DNA of 64,000 nucleotides from Argentina anserina (lineage: Eukaryota > Streptophyta > Magnoliopsida > Rosales > Rosaceae), in assembly GCF_933775445.1 (NCBI RefSeq), contig NW_026089527.1:62001-126000 (forward strand). Direction: 5' to 3'. The notes under the pieces were generated by a model. It searched no databases and was not told the origin of the DNA. It worked only from the letters and a program-made list of their open reading frames with translations. Positions 52,001-62,157 of this stretch are shown in pieces. Position 1 is the stretch's first letter, and each line of letters begins with the position of its first letter. The translations under genes were made by a program, and so were the position numbers.

Positions 52001-53561
52001 AAACTCTCAAATACAATAGAAACTCGCATCAAAAGCCTTACAGAAAGATACTCAAACGAGAAATGAAAAGATACACAATTGGAATAGTAAAGATACGCAA
52101 ACGATGTAAAGATACTCAGTTTGAAAGAAACACACTCCCACACTTGCAAAACTGTCAAATACAATAGAAACTCGCATATGAAGCCTTACAGAAAGATACT
52201 CAAACGAGAAATGAAAAGATACACAATTGGAATAGGAAAGATACGCAAACGATGTAAAGATACACAATTGGAATAGTAAAGATACGCAAACGATGTAAAG
52301 ATACTCAGTTTGAATGAAACACACTCCCACACTTGCAAAACTGTCAAATACAATAGAAACTCGCATCTGAAGCCTTACAGAAAGATACTCAAACGAGAAA
52401 TGAAAAGATACACAATTGGAATAGTAAAGATACGCAAATGATGTAAAGATACACAATTAGAATAGTAAAGATACGCAAACGATGTAAAGATACTCAGTTT
52501 GAATGAAACACACTCCCACACTTGCAAAACTCTCAAATACAATAGAAACTCGCATCAGAAGCCCTACAGAAAGATACTCAAACGAGAAATGAAAAGATAC
52601 ACAATTGGAATAGTAAAGATACGCAAACGATGTAAAGATACACAATTGGAATAGTAAAGATACGCAAACGATGTAAAGATACTCAGTTTGAAAGAAACAC
52701 ACTCCCACACTAGCAAAACTCTCAAATTCAAAAGAAACTCGCATCCGAAAGCCTTACAGAAAGATACTCAAACGAGAAATGAAAAGATACACAATTAGAA
52801 TAGTAAAGATACGCAAACGATGTAAAGATACTCAGTTTGAAAGAAACACACTCCCACACTTGCAAAACTCTCAAATTCAAAAGAAACTCGCATCCGAAAC
52901 CTTACAGAAAGATACTCAAACGAGAAATGAAAAGATACACAATTAGAATAGTAAAGATACGCAAACGATGTAAAGATATCAGTTTGAATGAAACACACTC
53001 CCACACTTGCAAAACTCTCAAATACAATAGAAACTCGCATCCGAAGCCTTACAGAAATATACTCAAATGAGAAATGCAAAGATACACAATTGGAATAGTA
53101 AAGATACGCAAACGATGTAAAGATACACAATTGGAATAGTAAAGATACGCAAACGATGTAAAGATACACAATTGGAATAGTAAAGATACGCAAACGATGT
53201 AAAGATACTCAGTTTGAAAGAAACACACTCCCACACTTGCAAAACTATCAAATTCAAAAGAAACACGCATCCGAAAGTCTTACAGAAAGATACTCAAACG
53301 AGAAATGAAAAGTTACACAATTAGAATAGTAATGATACGCAAACGATGTAAAGATACTCAGTTTGAAAGAAACACACTCCCACACTTGCAAAACTCTCAA
53401 ATACAATAGAAACTCGCATCAGAAGCCTTACAGAAAGATACTCAAACGAGAAATGAAAAGATACACAATTGGAATAGTAAAGATACGCAAACGATGTAAA
53501 GATACACAATTGGAATAGTAAAGATACGCAAACGATGTAAAGATACTCAGTTTGAATGAAA

Positions 53562-55449
53562 TGATAGGAGCACTTTGTGCTACGTTCTTAATATGTTTTT
53601 ACCTCCATTTGTACTTTGCTTAACCCTTATTGTTGTAATATCGAGTCATTGAGTCACAATAGGAGTCTTGGATGGTTATGGATGTGTTTTTGTGCTTAAA
53701 CGAGTTTAAAACGAAGAATTGGTCTAGAGTCCTAGTTTGAGTAGGAATCCTTATAGGACTAGGAAACCTAGTTGAATTAGGAGTCTTCATCTTTCTATGT
53801 TTTGGTCGCATTGGCGATATCTTGAGAGTCATGTTTGCATTAGGAATCCTTGTTAGACTAGGAAACGTACCATTTTGGAAAGTCCTACTTGAACTCAAAC
53901 TCTTATTACGAAACTTTCCTAAATGAACTTCCTTGTTCTAGTAACTTACTTATTCTAGTAAGTTTCCTTTTTGCAAATTAGAAACTTTCCTAATCTAGTT
54001 GAGCTCATCTATTACATGTGTCTTTTTAAGACAACAATTGTCTAGATTAAGACATGAATTTCGAATGAATTATCTTTTACTTATGTTTTTCTTTTCTTAT
54101 TTTCAGATTTGAAGAGATAATTCAAGGAGGGAATTAAGGAGGCCGTGTACTACATGGAGAAGGAGTTTCAGCCGTGCCTTCCAATCAGCAAAGGAGAGAG
54201 CCCAGCCCATGCCATGCTAACCCTAGAGAAACAAGGAGATAAGAGCTTCTTCTACAAGGAAAGCAAGGGCAGCCATTGGATCCAATTAAAAAGAAGAAAT
54301 CCCAGCCGTGCATACATGGATCAGCCCATCCTAAACCCTAGCAGCCTCCTCCCTTGGTTCCTCTATATATAGCTCGGCCTCCCTTCAGAAAATCCATCTC
54401 CATTCTCTCATAAACACAGCCGAAATTCTGCCAAAATCCATCCAGAAAAATCAAGCCAAAAACCTTCATTCATCACCACCAAGCCGTGCTCATCTTCCTC
54501 CTCTCCCAAATCGAATCCATTCTTGCCGAATCCTAGAAGGTTTCTAAAGTGTGATTCATCCATGTCTTGTAATTTTTCTTTTGGTTTTCTGCAATTTTCG
54601 ATTTCATTGTATGAATTCTTGGATGTGATTTTCGGTTTTATATATGAAGAGCATAAATTCAGACTTCTTTGGTTTTATGTTTTGATTGTATGAATTCATT
54701 GAAATATGTATGTATGCCGTGTATAATGACATAGGGGCAGTAGGTTTCGAAATAATTTTAGGTTTTATTTCAATTAGTTCCTTGAACTTGTACATCTAAA
54801 TCAATGCTTGAGGAAGCCAAGGCCATGGTTCTCCTAGGGTTGCGATTTAATTCACCAAAGTGTTCTTCGATTGAATATGCGCTTCGTGTTTCAATTATGG
54901 ATACTTATATAGGGCTGTGATAGTTCTAGGAATTTGCATGTTTAATCAAGATGAGTGACGCCATGCTTGTGTAACATGTCTCCAACTCGACTTAATGTGC
55001 TTATGTGCTACTTTGTTGTTTAACTAGACGCTTCGTTATGTTGAACTCTCTTTAGCATATGTTTAGGATTGAACGCTTCGTTGATTCTAGATAAATAAGA
55101 AGTCTTAACGATTAGATGAACCGCTTCGGACTCTAATTAGAATTGGAATTGAAATGGACTTAGAAAGAATCGAAATAATTTGCTGCCTATATGTTGTTCT
55201 ATGCGTGTCATACATGTTTCTTGAGTTGAATTCGTGTTTTGGTTATGTGATAAATGGTTGATCAATTGTATATAAGTAATTTAGGATTTATTTTAAGTTG
55301 TAGTTTTAGAATCCAAATCAAATCCCCTAATAACATGATAAGTGTTGAGGCCCTTTTGATTCCCCGGACTGAACGATCCCTGCTTATTCTATACTAACGA
55401 TGATGTTTTTCAGGGTATTTTATAGACGTTCTAACCGAACGACCTATCA
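53562..55449 (+). repeat. Element C 5' LTR
   Basis: A 1,888-bp LTR starting TGATAGGAGCAC and ending GACCTATCA. The first bases, the TATA region and the last part (GTTGATCA, GGATTTATTTTAAGTTG, CTAACGATGATG) are related to the LTRs of A and B. Most of U3 is unrelated to theirs and lacks their internal duplication. Confidence 0.95.
54364..54371 (+). promoter_or_regulatory. TATA box of element C 5' LTR
   Basis: TATATATA in CCTCTATATATAGCTC, the same context as in the LTRs of A and B. Transcription of gag-pol is expected to start shortly downstream; the start itself is not visible. Confidence 0.75.
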
Positions 55450-55452
55450 TTT

Positions 55453-55470
55453 TGGCGCCGTTGCCGGGGA
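55453..55470 (+). other. Primer-binding site of element C (tRNA-Asp)
   Basis: TGGCGCCGTTGCCGGGGA is complementary to the last 18 nt, including CCA, of plant tRNA-Asp and lies 3 nt after the LTR. Confidence 0.95.
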
Positions 55471-56556
55471 ATTGATTAATTCTCAATGCTTTGAAGTGTT
55501 AATCTTATGTTATATTGTGAATTGTATAAGTGTATATTGGTTTATATGTTTCTGTGAATAGTGATCGGAAATTTGGTTCCTGTGAATAGTAATTCGAAGG
55601 ATTCGAAAAAAAAAAAAAAAAAAAAAAATTGTGTGTGTGGAAAGTTGTTTTTTGTTATATTGTTGTAGTAGTATGCCTATAGGAAACTTGTTACACATAG
55701 TGAAATTTTTTTTTTAGGGAAGCTAAATGTTTATTTATGCGAGGTTTATTGTAAGTTATAAGGTGAACGGAATAGGTAAAGTCCATTTTGTTAATACTAG
55801 CCTTAACCCTCCATTTGTACCTTGCAAAGGTCACTTGGGGTTGAGGGCGGCTTTTATTAACACTTTGGGGCCAGTCTAACACACAAAGTTATTCCGAGCT
55901 GAGTAAGGGGCTATGCTATTTTCATTACCCTGGTTCAAGGTTTACAAAATTGGATCTCAGAGGCCCATAGACTGACATACATCTCGGTGATGGAGTCGAT
56001 TGGGAAAGCATCCTTTCGAGGTTGTGGCCCCCGTGGTGTCCAACAAATGAGTCCTGCCTTGTGACTATCTCTGATTCTAGCTATCAAGCCTTCTGAAACA
56101 AAGGAATGAGTTTGTGTCTAGACGACGTACTTAGGCCGCACGTCCACCTCACTTTATAACTTAGAAGATAACTTTGTATAAATAGATGTATATAGTTTCA
56201 AAAGAAAATGATGTTCTAATTTTTAAGGTATATCGGATAAAGCAAGACCCTTACCTTGGGCTGTTTCAGTCCATTGCACAGTTAGCTCCTCTGCTCCACG
56301 TACCTTAAAAGTTAGGATTGTGTGTGAATAAAATCAATTAGACTTAGTTATACTCCTACACTTGTAATTTTCGAAATATAGAAGAAAAGAAACAAAGAAA
56401 ACGAAATTGAACAAAGATATAAAGAGAGTGACGTTTTTGTAAAGGAAGAGAACGAAAATTTGTAATTGAAAGGAAGAAGAAGTTTATATTTACTTATACT
56501 TGTATTTCATATGTTGTAGAGATACTAATATATATGTGTTCTTTTCAGGCTAATGA
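55471..56556 (+). other. Element C leader
   Basis: About 1.1 kb before gag. It contains 23 A in a row (55606-55628) and a block at 55740-56160 shared with A and B. Two intron-like donor sequences, GTAAGT (55751) and AG/GTAAAG (55775/55776), are followed far downstream by TACTAAT (56523-56529) and the pyrimidine-rich acceptor CTTTTCAG (56541-56548), just before the gag start. An ATG at 56553 overlaps the gag start out of frame and stops after 12 codons. Confidence 0.75.
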
Positions 56557-59058
56557 ATGTCCAAGATTATTGGTTGGTCCGAAGAGATTAGTGCTCGCCT
56601 GAAAAGAATTCAGCCTCCATCTCAGTTTGATAACGTATCCATTGAATCAGATTCATTTCACGAAGAGAAAGAGTTTGGGTCCATTTCGCCATTTCCAAGT
56701 GCAACAAGTTGTAGTGGGCTCAATCCTTTGTTCTTTGAGGATCCGGAGTTAGAATTGTTGACAAGCCCATTTCCATTAGCCCAGTTGAATTTCGATCTAC
56801 CCGATCCAAAACTTGAAAACCAAGAAGAAGTAATGGCATCAATTAGAGAACAAAATGGTCAAGTTGAAGGAGCAGTTGGTGGGACAGCGCCCTCTAACAT
56901 TGCATATCCTGTTCCACAAGAGGGCAAGACTAATGATTTCGTTTTAAAGAGTGGGTTTCTACATCATTTACCCAAGTTTCATGGTCTTTCTGGTGAGGAT
57001 CCTAATCAACATCTCACCTTGTTCCAATTCAACTGTGAGACTATGTGCCCAAGAGGAGCAGACATTCAGATTGTGAAGATGCGAGCATTTCCCTACTCGT
57101 TGGAGGACCGTGCTCAGAAATGGTTATTTGAGGTGCCAACTGGTAGGATCACTTCTTGGACCACTATGGTGAATGAATTCTTATCCAAGTATTTTCCATC
57201 TTCAAGAGTTACTCACATAAGGAAGCAGATCACCGGTATCAAGCAAGGCCCTGATGAGTCGTTTTACAACTACTATGAGAGATTCAGGTCTCTTATAGCA
57301 TCATGTCCAGCTCATGGCATTAGGGAAGGTCTACTCCTTCAATACTTTTATGAAGGCCTTCTACAAATGGAAAGGGAGTTCCTTGATTCAGCTGCTGGTG
57401 GTTCGTTCTTGGACAAGAGCAATGTCATGGCAAAAGATCTTTTGGAGAAGAGAGCAATGAATAACCAACAGTTTGGGACATCTGCAAGTACTACAAGGCA
57501 GGTGCATGAGACTCACTCCAGTTCGAACTCTGCTCTAGAGGACAAGGTCGACAAGTTGTCTAAGATGATGAGCCATTTCATGAAGTCTAATGGAGCTCAA
57601 GTCTGTGGGATATGTACGGAGGGGCACCCTACTGATCAGTGTCCTCAAGTTGCATCTAATGGAGGGTATGAAGAAGTCAATGCCCTTGGTTATCAAGGAG
57701 GTCAGAGGTACAACCCATATTCAAATACCTACAATCCTGGCCTACGTGATCATCCTAACTTTCGATGGTCCAACAATGAAAATGTACTAAGGCCACATCA
57801 GAATCAAATGCAATTTGGGCCTCGTCCGGGTGGTTTGTTTAGACCACAAGCTCCACTACTCAATGTACCACCTCCAAATGTGGCTGCTACTCCGAATTAT
57901 GATGAGTTGTTGAAATCCTTAGCTGCTGGGCAAAGTCAGTTGAATACCGTTACTCAAACTTTGGTTGTGGGTCAACAAGCAAATAGCAAGGACATTGCGG
58001 AGCTGAAAACGCATATGGGCCAAGTAGTGGACTTCATGGGCCGATTTTCTGAGCAAGGGAAGCTGCCTAGTGGTGTCATACCCAACCCAAGAAATGAACA
58101 AGCCCAAGCTATCATAACAAGGAGTGGGCTTGAGCTAAAGGAGAGCCCAAATGTTGCAAAAAAGGCCCATACAGCCCATGACCATAAAAGTGACGAAATT
58201 CCTATGATGATGGACTTGGAGAAGGATCCAGCTACCTCCAAGAAGGAGATGGTGCCGCCCCATGATGCACCCAAAGGTACAACTCCTAACTCAAGTGATT
58301 TAGTTAAGACTAATCCTGTTTCGTGTGTACCTTTCCCTTCTAGGTTTGCAAAGAGCAAGAAGGGTAAATCAGATGAGGAGGTATTGGAAGTCTTTAGGAA
58401 GGTGGAAGTTAACCTTCCTTTGTTGGAGTGCATCAAGCAAATTCCCAAGTATGCAAAATTTCTTAAGGAGCTTTGCACTTCAAGAAGGAAGACTAGGGAG
58501 GAGAAGGTAGTGAAAATGAATGAGACAGTTTCAGCTGTCATCCAAAGGAAGCTACCCCCTAAGATGAAGGACCCCGGAAGTTTCTCCGTCCCATGCAAAA
58601 TTGGTAACACGTTATTTGAAAATGTTATGCTTGATCTAGGTGCTTCAATAAATGTTATGCCTTATAATGTTTATCAATCACTAGGATTAGGACCTTTAAA
58701 GAATGATAACGTGATTATTCAATTAGCTGATCGATCTAACAAGTACCCTAAGGGGTATGTTGAGGATGTCCTTGTGCAGGTCAGTCACCTTATTTTCCCT
58801 GCAGATTTTTATGTGCTAGACATGGAGGTATCACCCTTGGAGACAACTCCACTGCTTTTGGGGAGACCGTTCATGAGAACTGCTAGGACATGCATCGATG
58901 TGGCCAATGGGAGTTTATCAATGGAATTTGATGGAGATGTTATCAGTTTCAATGTTTTTGAGGCTATGAAATACCCAGTTTCTGACCTTAACTCGTGCTT
59001 TGCTATTGATGTTGTTGAATCTATTGCACAGGTTATGTCAGAAACGTTGGAAGCATAG
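56557..59058 (+). CDS. gag-pro: Gag-protease polyprotein of element C
   Basis: An 833-residue product forming the capsid-like particle and carrying the aspartic protease that would process it. About residues 120-280 hold the retrotransposon gag domain, with W189 in the KWLFEVP stretch. A zinc knuckle of the form C-x2-C-x3-H-x4-C is at C350, C353, H357 and C362, the spacing seen in Athila-type gag; it would bind genomic RNA. The protease motif DLGA starts at D693. Here Leu stands where retroviral enzymes have Ser or Thr, as is usual in this plant lineage; the partner motif LLGRPF is at 767-772. The start at 56557 was chosen as the first ATG opening the whole frame. It ends in UAG with pol in the same frame. 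No frameshift or internal stop is seen. Confidence 0.95.
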   Translation: MSKIIGWSEEISARLKRIQPPSQFDNVSIESDSFHEEKEFGSISPFPSATSCSGLNPLFFEDPELELLTSPFPLAQLNFDLPDPKLENQEEVMASIREQNGQVEGAVGGTAPSNIAYPVPQEGKTNDFVLKSGFLHHLPKFHGLSGEDPNQHLTLFQFNCETMCPRGADIQIVKMRAFPYSLEDRAQKWLFEVPTGRITSWTTMVNEFLSKYFPSSRVTHIRKQITGIKQGPDESFYNYYERFRSLIASCPAHGIREGLLLQYFYEGLLQMEREFLDSAAGGSFLDKSNVMAKDLLEKRAMNNQQFGTSASTTRQVHETHSSSNSALEDKVDKLSKMMSHFMKSNGAQVCGICTEGHPTDQCPQVASNGGYEEVNALGYQGGQRYNPYSNTYNPGLRDHPNFRWSNNENVLRPHQNQMQFGPRPGGLFRPQAPLLNVPPPNVAATPNYDELLKSLAAGQSQLNTVTQTLVVGQQANSKDIAELKTHMGQVVDFMGRFSEQGKLPSGVIPNPRNEQAQAIITRSGLELKESPNVAKKAHTAHDHKSDEIPMMMDLEKDPATSKKEMVPPHDAPKGTTPNSSDLVKTNPVSCVPFPSRFAKSKKGKSDEEVLEVFRKVEVNLPLLECIKQIPKYAKFLKELCTSRRKTREEKVVKMNETVSAVIQRKLPPKMKDPGSFSVPCKIGNTLFENVMLDLGASINVMPYNVYQSLGLGPLKNDNVIIQLADRSNKYPKGYVEDVLVQVSHLIFPADFYVLDMEVSPLETTPLLLGRPFMRTARTCIDVANGSLSMEFDGDVISFNVFEAMKYPVSDLNSCFAIDVVESIAQVMSETLEA

Positions 59059-59064
59059 CAATTA
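59056..59064 (+). promoter_or_regulatory. Probable readthrough stop between gag-pro and pol
   Basis: The only stop between the two frames is TAG followed by CAA TTA. This is the exact UAG CAA UUA context of tobacco mosaic virus and fits the CARYYA rule for leaky UAG in plants (established knowledge). Both coding regions are in the same frame, and the next ATG is only four codons on. Reading through would give Pol at a small fraction of Gag, the ratio such elements need. That it works here is inference. Confidence 0.75.
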
Positions 59065-59067
59065 GCT

Positions 59068-62000
59068 ATGGAGCAAGGGGCCGGATTTGACAAGCATGGG
59101 GACCGTGTCCCAAGAGAGGAGTGGGCTGATCTTGAGCCCAAGATTTTCGAAATTCTTTGTGAGCTTGAAGCTCAACCGTTCAAAAGGTATCCCTCTTTCT
59201 TGTCAATTCCCATTTCCACTAACAAATTGTTACCATCTGTGGTTCAGGCCCCAAAGTTAGATTTGAAGCAGCTTCCAGATCATTTGAAGTATGTGTACCT
59301 TGGAAAGGATGATACTCTACCAGTTATTGTGTCATCAACGCTGAGTGAGCAGCAGGAAGCTAGATTGATTGATGTGCTTAAGAGGAACAAGACCGCTATT
59401 GGATGGACTTTGGCGGATATCAAGGGAATCAGCCCTACAACTTGTGTTCATAGGATACTATTAGAGGATGGCGCCAAGCGTACACGTGATGCTCAAAGGA
59501 GATTGCACCCACCAATGATGAAAATTGTGAAAGATGAGGTGATCAAGCTGCTTGATTGTGGAGTGATCTATCCCATCTCGGACAGTCGGTGGATTTCGCC
59601 AGTGCAAGTTGTGCCTAAGAAGAGTGGGGTGACTGTTGTGAAAAATGAGGCGAATGAGTTAGTACCCCAGAGATTGGTGACCGGTCATAGGATGTGCATT
59701 GATTATAGGAAGCTGAATGCTACAACACGCAAGGATCACATGCCTTTGCCGTTCATGGACCAGATGTTGGAAAGATTGGCCGGGCACGAGTTCTTTTGCT
59801 TTCTAGATGGGTATAGTGGCTACAACCAGATATGCATTCATCCGGAAGATCAAGAGAAAACGACATTTACATGTCCATTTGGCACTTTTGCATATCGACG
59901 CATGCCCTTTGGGTTGTGCAACGCACCAGGTACGTTTCAGCGATGTATGCTTGCTATTTTCTCTGACTTTATCGAAAATATCATTGAAGTTTTTATGGAT
60001 GACTTTAGTGTTTATGGTAAAAACTTTGATGCATGTTTAGAGAATTTAGAGTTAATATTGAAAAGGTGTGTAGAAACTAACCTTGTGCTTAATTGGGAAA
60101 AATGCCACTTCATGGTTAATCAAGGGATAGTTTTGGGACATATTGTATCTGCTAAGGGTATTCAGGTAGACAAGGCTAAGGTTGATATTGTGCATCACTT
60201 ACCCTCTCCCACAACTGTGAGAGAGGTTCGTACTTTCCTTGGTCATGCAGGATTTTATAGGAGATTCATCAAGGATTTTTCCATGGTGGCGAGACCTATG
60301 TGTACCCTATTGCAGAAGGATATGCCGTTCATATGGGATGATGCATGTGAAAAAGTGTTTGTGAAGTTGAAGGAGTTGTTGACTAGTGCACCCATCATTT
60401 GTCCTCCGGATTGGAACCTGCCCTTTGAGTTGATGTGCGATGCTTCGGATTATGCAGTTGGGGCGGTGTTGGGCCAAAGAAGAGAAAAGAAGCCCGTAGT
60501 GATCTACTATGCGTCTAGGACTCTTAATGAGGCCCAGATGAATTATTCGACTACGGAAAAAGAACTTTTGGCTGTAATATTTGCTTTAGACAAATTTCGA
60601 TCATATCTTTTGCATTCTAAAGTTGTTGTGTATTCTGACCATGCAGCCTTAAGGTATTTGATGACAAAGAAGGATGCTAAGCCCAGATTGATCCGATGGA
60701 TTCTATTGATTCAAGAGTTTGACCTTGAGATTCGAGACAAGAAGGGAAGTGAGAATGTGGTGGCTGATCATTTGAGTAGGATCGTGCGAGATGAGGAAAG
60801 AGAGCCACTACGTGAGACTTTCCCAGATGAGCAACTCTTTGGGATAGAGGTAAGTGTGCCTTGGTATGCCGATATTGTCAACTATTTAGTTACTAAGGAC
60901 TTTCCTAGTACACTTTCGCATGCTAATAAGGCTAAATTGAAGAAAATGGCTAGATACTATATTTGGGATGAACCATATTTATGGAAACAATGTAGTGATC
61001 AAGTCATTAGGAGATGTGTCCCAGAGAATGAGCATAGGTCGATTCTTAACTTCTGTCATAGTGAGGCATGTGGAGGTCATTTTGGGCCTCGTAGAACAGC
61101 TTTAAAGGTGTTGGAATGTGGTTTCTATTGGCCTTCTATTTTCAAGGATGCATATTTGTTTTGTGTTTCTTGTGATAGGTGTCAACGGACTGGTAATATT
61201 GGTAAGAGAGATCAAATGCCCTTATCCCCCATTATAATTGTCGAAATTTTTGATGTGTGGGGCATTGATTTCATGGGTCCATTTCCTTCATCTAGAGGTT
61301 TCTTGTATATCTTGTTAGCTGTTGATTATGTGTCGAAGTGGGTGGAAGCAAAGGCCACCCGAACTAATGATTCGAAAGTGGTTGCAGGTTTCTTGAGAAC
61401 TAACATATTTTGCAGGTTTGGAGTACCAAGGGTGTTGATAAGTGATGGAGGTTCTCATTTCTGCAACCGGACTATTGAGGCATTGCTTAAGAAGTATGGA
61501 GTAACCCACAAGGTTTCAACACCATATCATCCTCAAACGAGTGGCATGGCAGAAGTGTCCAACAGAGAGATCAAGGGAATTCTGGAGAAAACTGTAGGTC
61601 CAACAAGGAAGGATTGGAGTGATCGATTAGATGATGCATTATGGGCCTACAGGACTGCGTACAAGACGCCTATTGGGATGTCACCATTCAGATTGGTGTA
61701 TGGGAAGGCATGTCACCTTCCAGTGGAGTTGGAGCACAGAGCATGGTGGGCGGTGAAGACATTCAACATGGACAAGGATGCAGCTGGTCTTCATAGGAAA
61801 TTGCAGCTCAATGAGCTTGAGGAGATACGAAATGACGCCTATGATGCTGCATGGATTTACAAGGAGAAAACGAGAGCTTATCATGACAAGATGATTCGTG
61901 GGAAAGAGTTTGTAGTTGGTCAAAAAGTTCTTTTATTCCATTCTAGACTTAAACTTTTTCCTGGAAAATTACGTTCTCGTTGGGTTGGTCCATTTGTTGT

Positions 62001-62157
62001 TACTAATGTGTTTGCTCATGGTGCTATTGAAATTAAAAGTGACAAAACAGGTCAGACATTCAAGGTGAATGGGCATCGACTTAAGCCCTACTTTGAACCT
62101 TTTGAGGAGCACACGTATGAGGAGACGAGTGTTAGAGATGCGCCAACAGATGTATGA
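59068..62157 (+). CDS. pol: Pol polyprotein of element C (reverse transcriptase, RNase H, integrase)
   Basis: 1,029 residues from the first ATG after the stop; the true N-terminus may lie upstream if it is made by readthrough. Reverse transcriptase covers about 140-400, with the MCIDYRKLN stretch and the catalytic FMDD at 309-312 (D311, D312). RNase H follows, with D458, E499, D524 and D567 as likely catalytic residues. Integrase has a zinc-binding region (H664, H671, C702, C705) and the catalytic triad D734, D793, E829, with 35 residues between the last two. The C-terminal part has [13 protein letters not shown], typical of Athila/Tat integrases. There is no chromodomain, no second RNase H and no env. 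All key residues are present and the frame is unbroken, so the enzymes may be functional. Confidence 0.96.
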   Translation: MEQGAGFDKHGDRVPREEWADLEPKIFEILCELEAQPFKRYPSFLSIPISTNKLLPSVVQAPKLDLKQLPDHLKYVYLGKDDTLPVIVSSTLSEQQEARLIDVLKRNKTAIGWTLADIKGISPTTCVHRILLEDGAKRTRDAQRRLHPPMMKIVKDEVIKLLDCGVIYPISDSRWISPVQVVPKKSGVTVVKNEANELVPQRLVTGHRMCIDYRKLNATTRKDHMPLPFMDQMLERLAGHEFFCFLDGYSGYNQICIHPEDQEKTTFTCPFGTFAYRRMPFGLCNAPGTFQRCMLAIFSDFIENIIEVFMDDFSVYGKNFDACLENLELILKRCVETNLVLNWEKCHFMVNQGIVLGHIVSAKGIQVDKAKVDIVHHLPSPTTVREVRTFLGHAGFYRRFIKDFSMVARPMCTLLQKDMPFIWDDACEKVFVKLKELLTSAPIICPPDWNLPFELMCDASDYAVGAVLGQRREKKPVVIYYASRTLNEAQMNYSTTEKELLAVIFALDKFRSYLLHSKVVVYSDHAALRYLMTKKDAKPRLIRWILLIQEFDLEIRDKKGSENVVADHLSRIVRDEEREPLRETFPDEQLFGIEVSVPWYADIVNYLVTKDFPSTLSHANKAKLKKMARYYIWDEPYLWKQCSDQVIRRCVPENEHRSILNFCHSEACGGHFGPRRTALKVLECGFYWPSIFKDAYLFCVSCDRCQRTGNIGKRDQMPLSPIIIVEIFDVWGIDFMGPFPSSRGFLYILLAVDYVSKWVEAKATRTNDSKVVAGFLRTNIFCRFGVPRVLISDGGSHFCNRTIEALLKKYGVTHKVSTPYHPQTSGMAEVSNREIKGILEKTVGPTRKDWSDRLDDALWAYRTAYKTPIGMSPFRLVYGKACHLPVELEHRAWWAVKTFNMDKDAAGLHRKLQLNELEEIRNDAYDAAWIYKEKTRAYHDKMIRGKEFVVGQKVLLFHSRLKLFPGKLRSRWVGPFVVTNVFAHGAIEIKSDKTGQTFKVNGHRLKPYFEPFEEHTYEETSVRDAPTDV

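Larger units (their letters stand above)
38600..53250. repeat. Long-range higher-order repeat, ~6.6 kb, three starts
   Basis: The rare variant GCATATGAAGCC occurs at 38951, 45581 and 52174 (offsets 6,630 and 6,593). It lies in matching surroundings that continue through CACACTAGCAAAAC, AAAGATATCAG and GAAATGCAAAG. The third copy is cut short by element C. Within each period the middle part has been rearranged. Confidence 0.7.
34063..53561. repeat. Satellite array, domain S3
   Basis: About 19.5 kb of the same satellite with no gene. Typical variants are TTGAATGAAACAC, AAACTGTCAAATAC, GCATCTGAAGCC, GCATCCGAAAGCC, CAAAAGTCTC, GAGAAATAAAAAG and AAAGATATCAG. Dimeric alternation of AGAAATGAAAAG and AGAAATAAAAAG units is common. 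The right end is cut by element C after TTGAATGAAA. It shows the clearest higher-order structure of the three domains. Confidence 0.97.

Noticed and set aside
57972..58610. 212-codon minus-strand frame inside gag
   Set aside because: It is fully antisense to a well-supported gag-protease gene and has no recognisable domain.
59056..59067. Stop between gag-pro and pol as proof of a dead element
   Set aside because: A single in-frame UAG in the exact leaky context, with every catalytic residue of pol present, is better explained by programmed readthrough; this remains to be tested.
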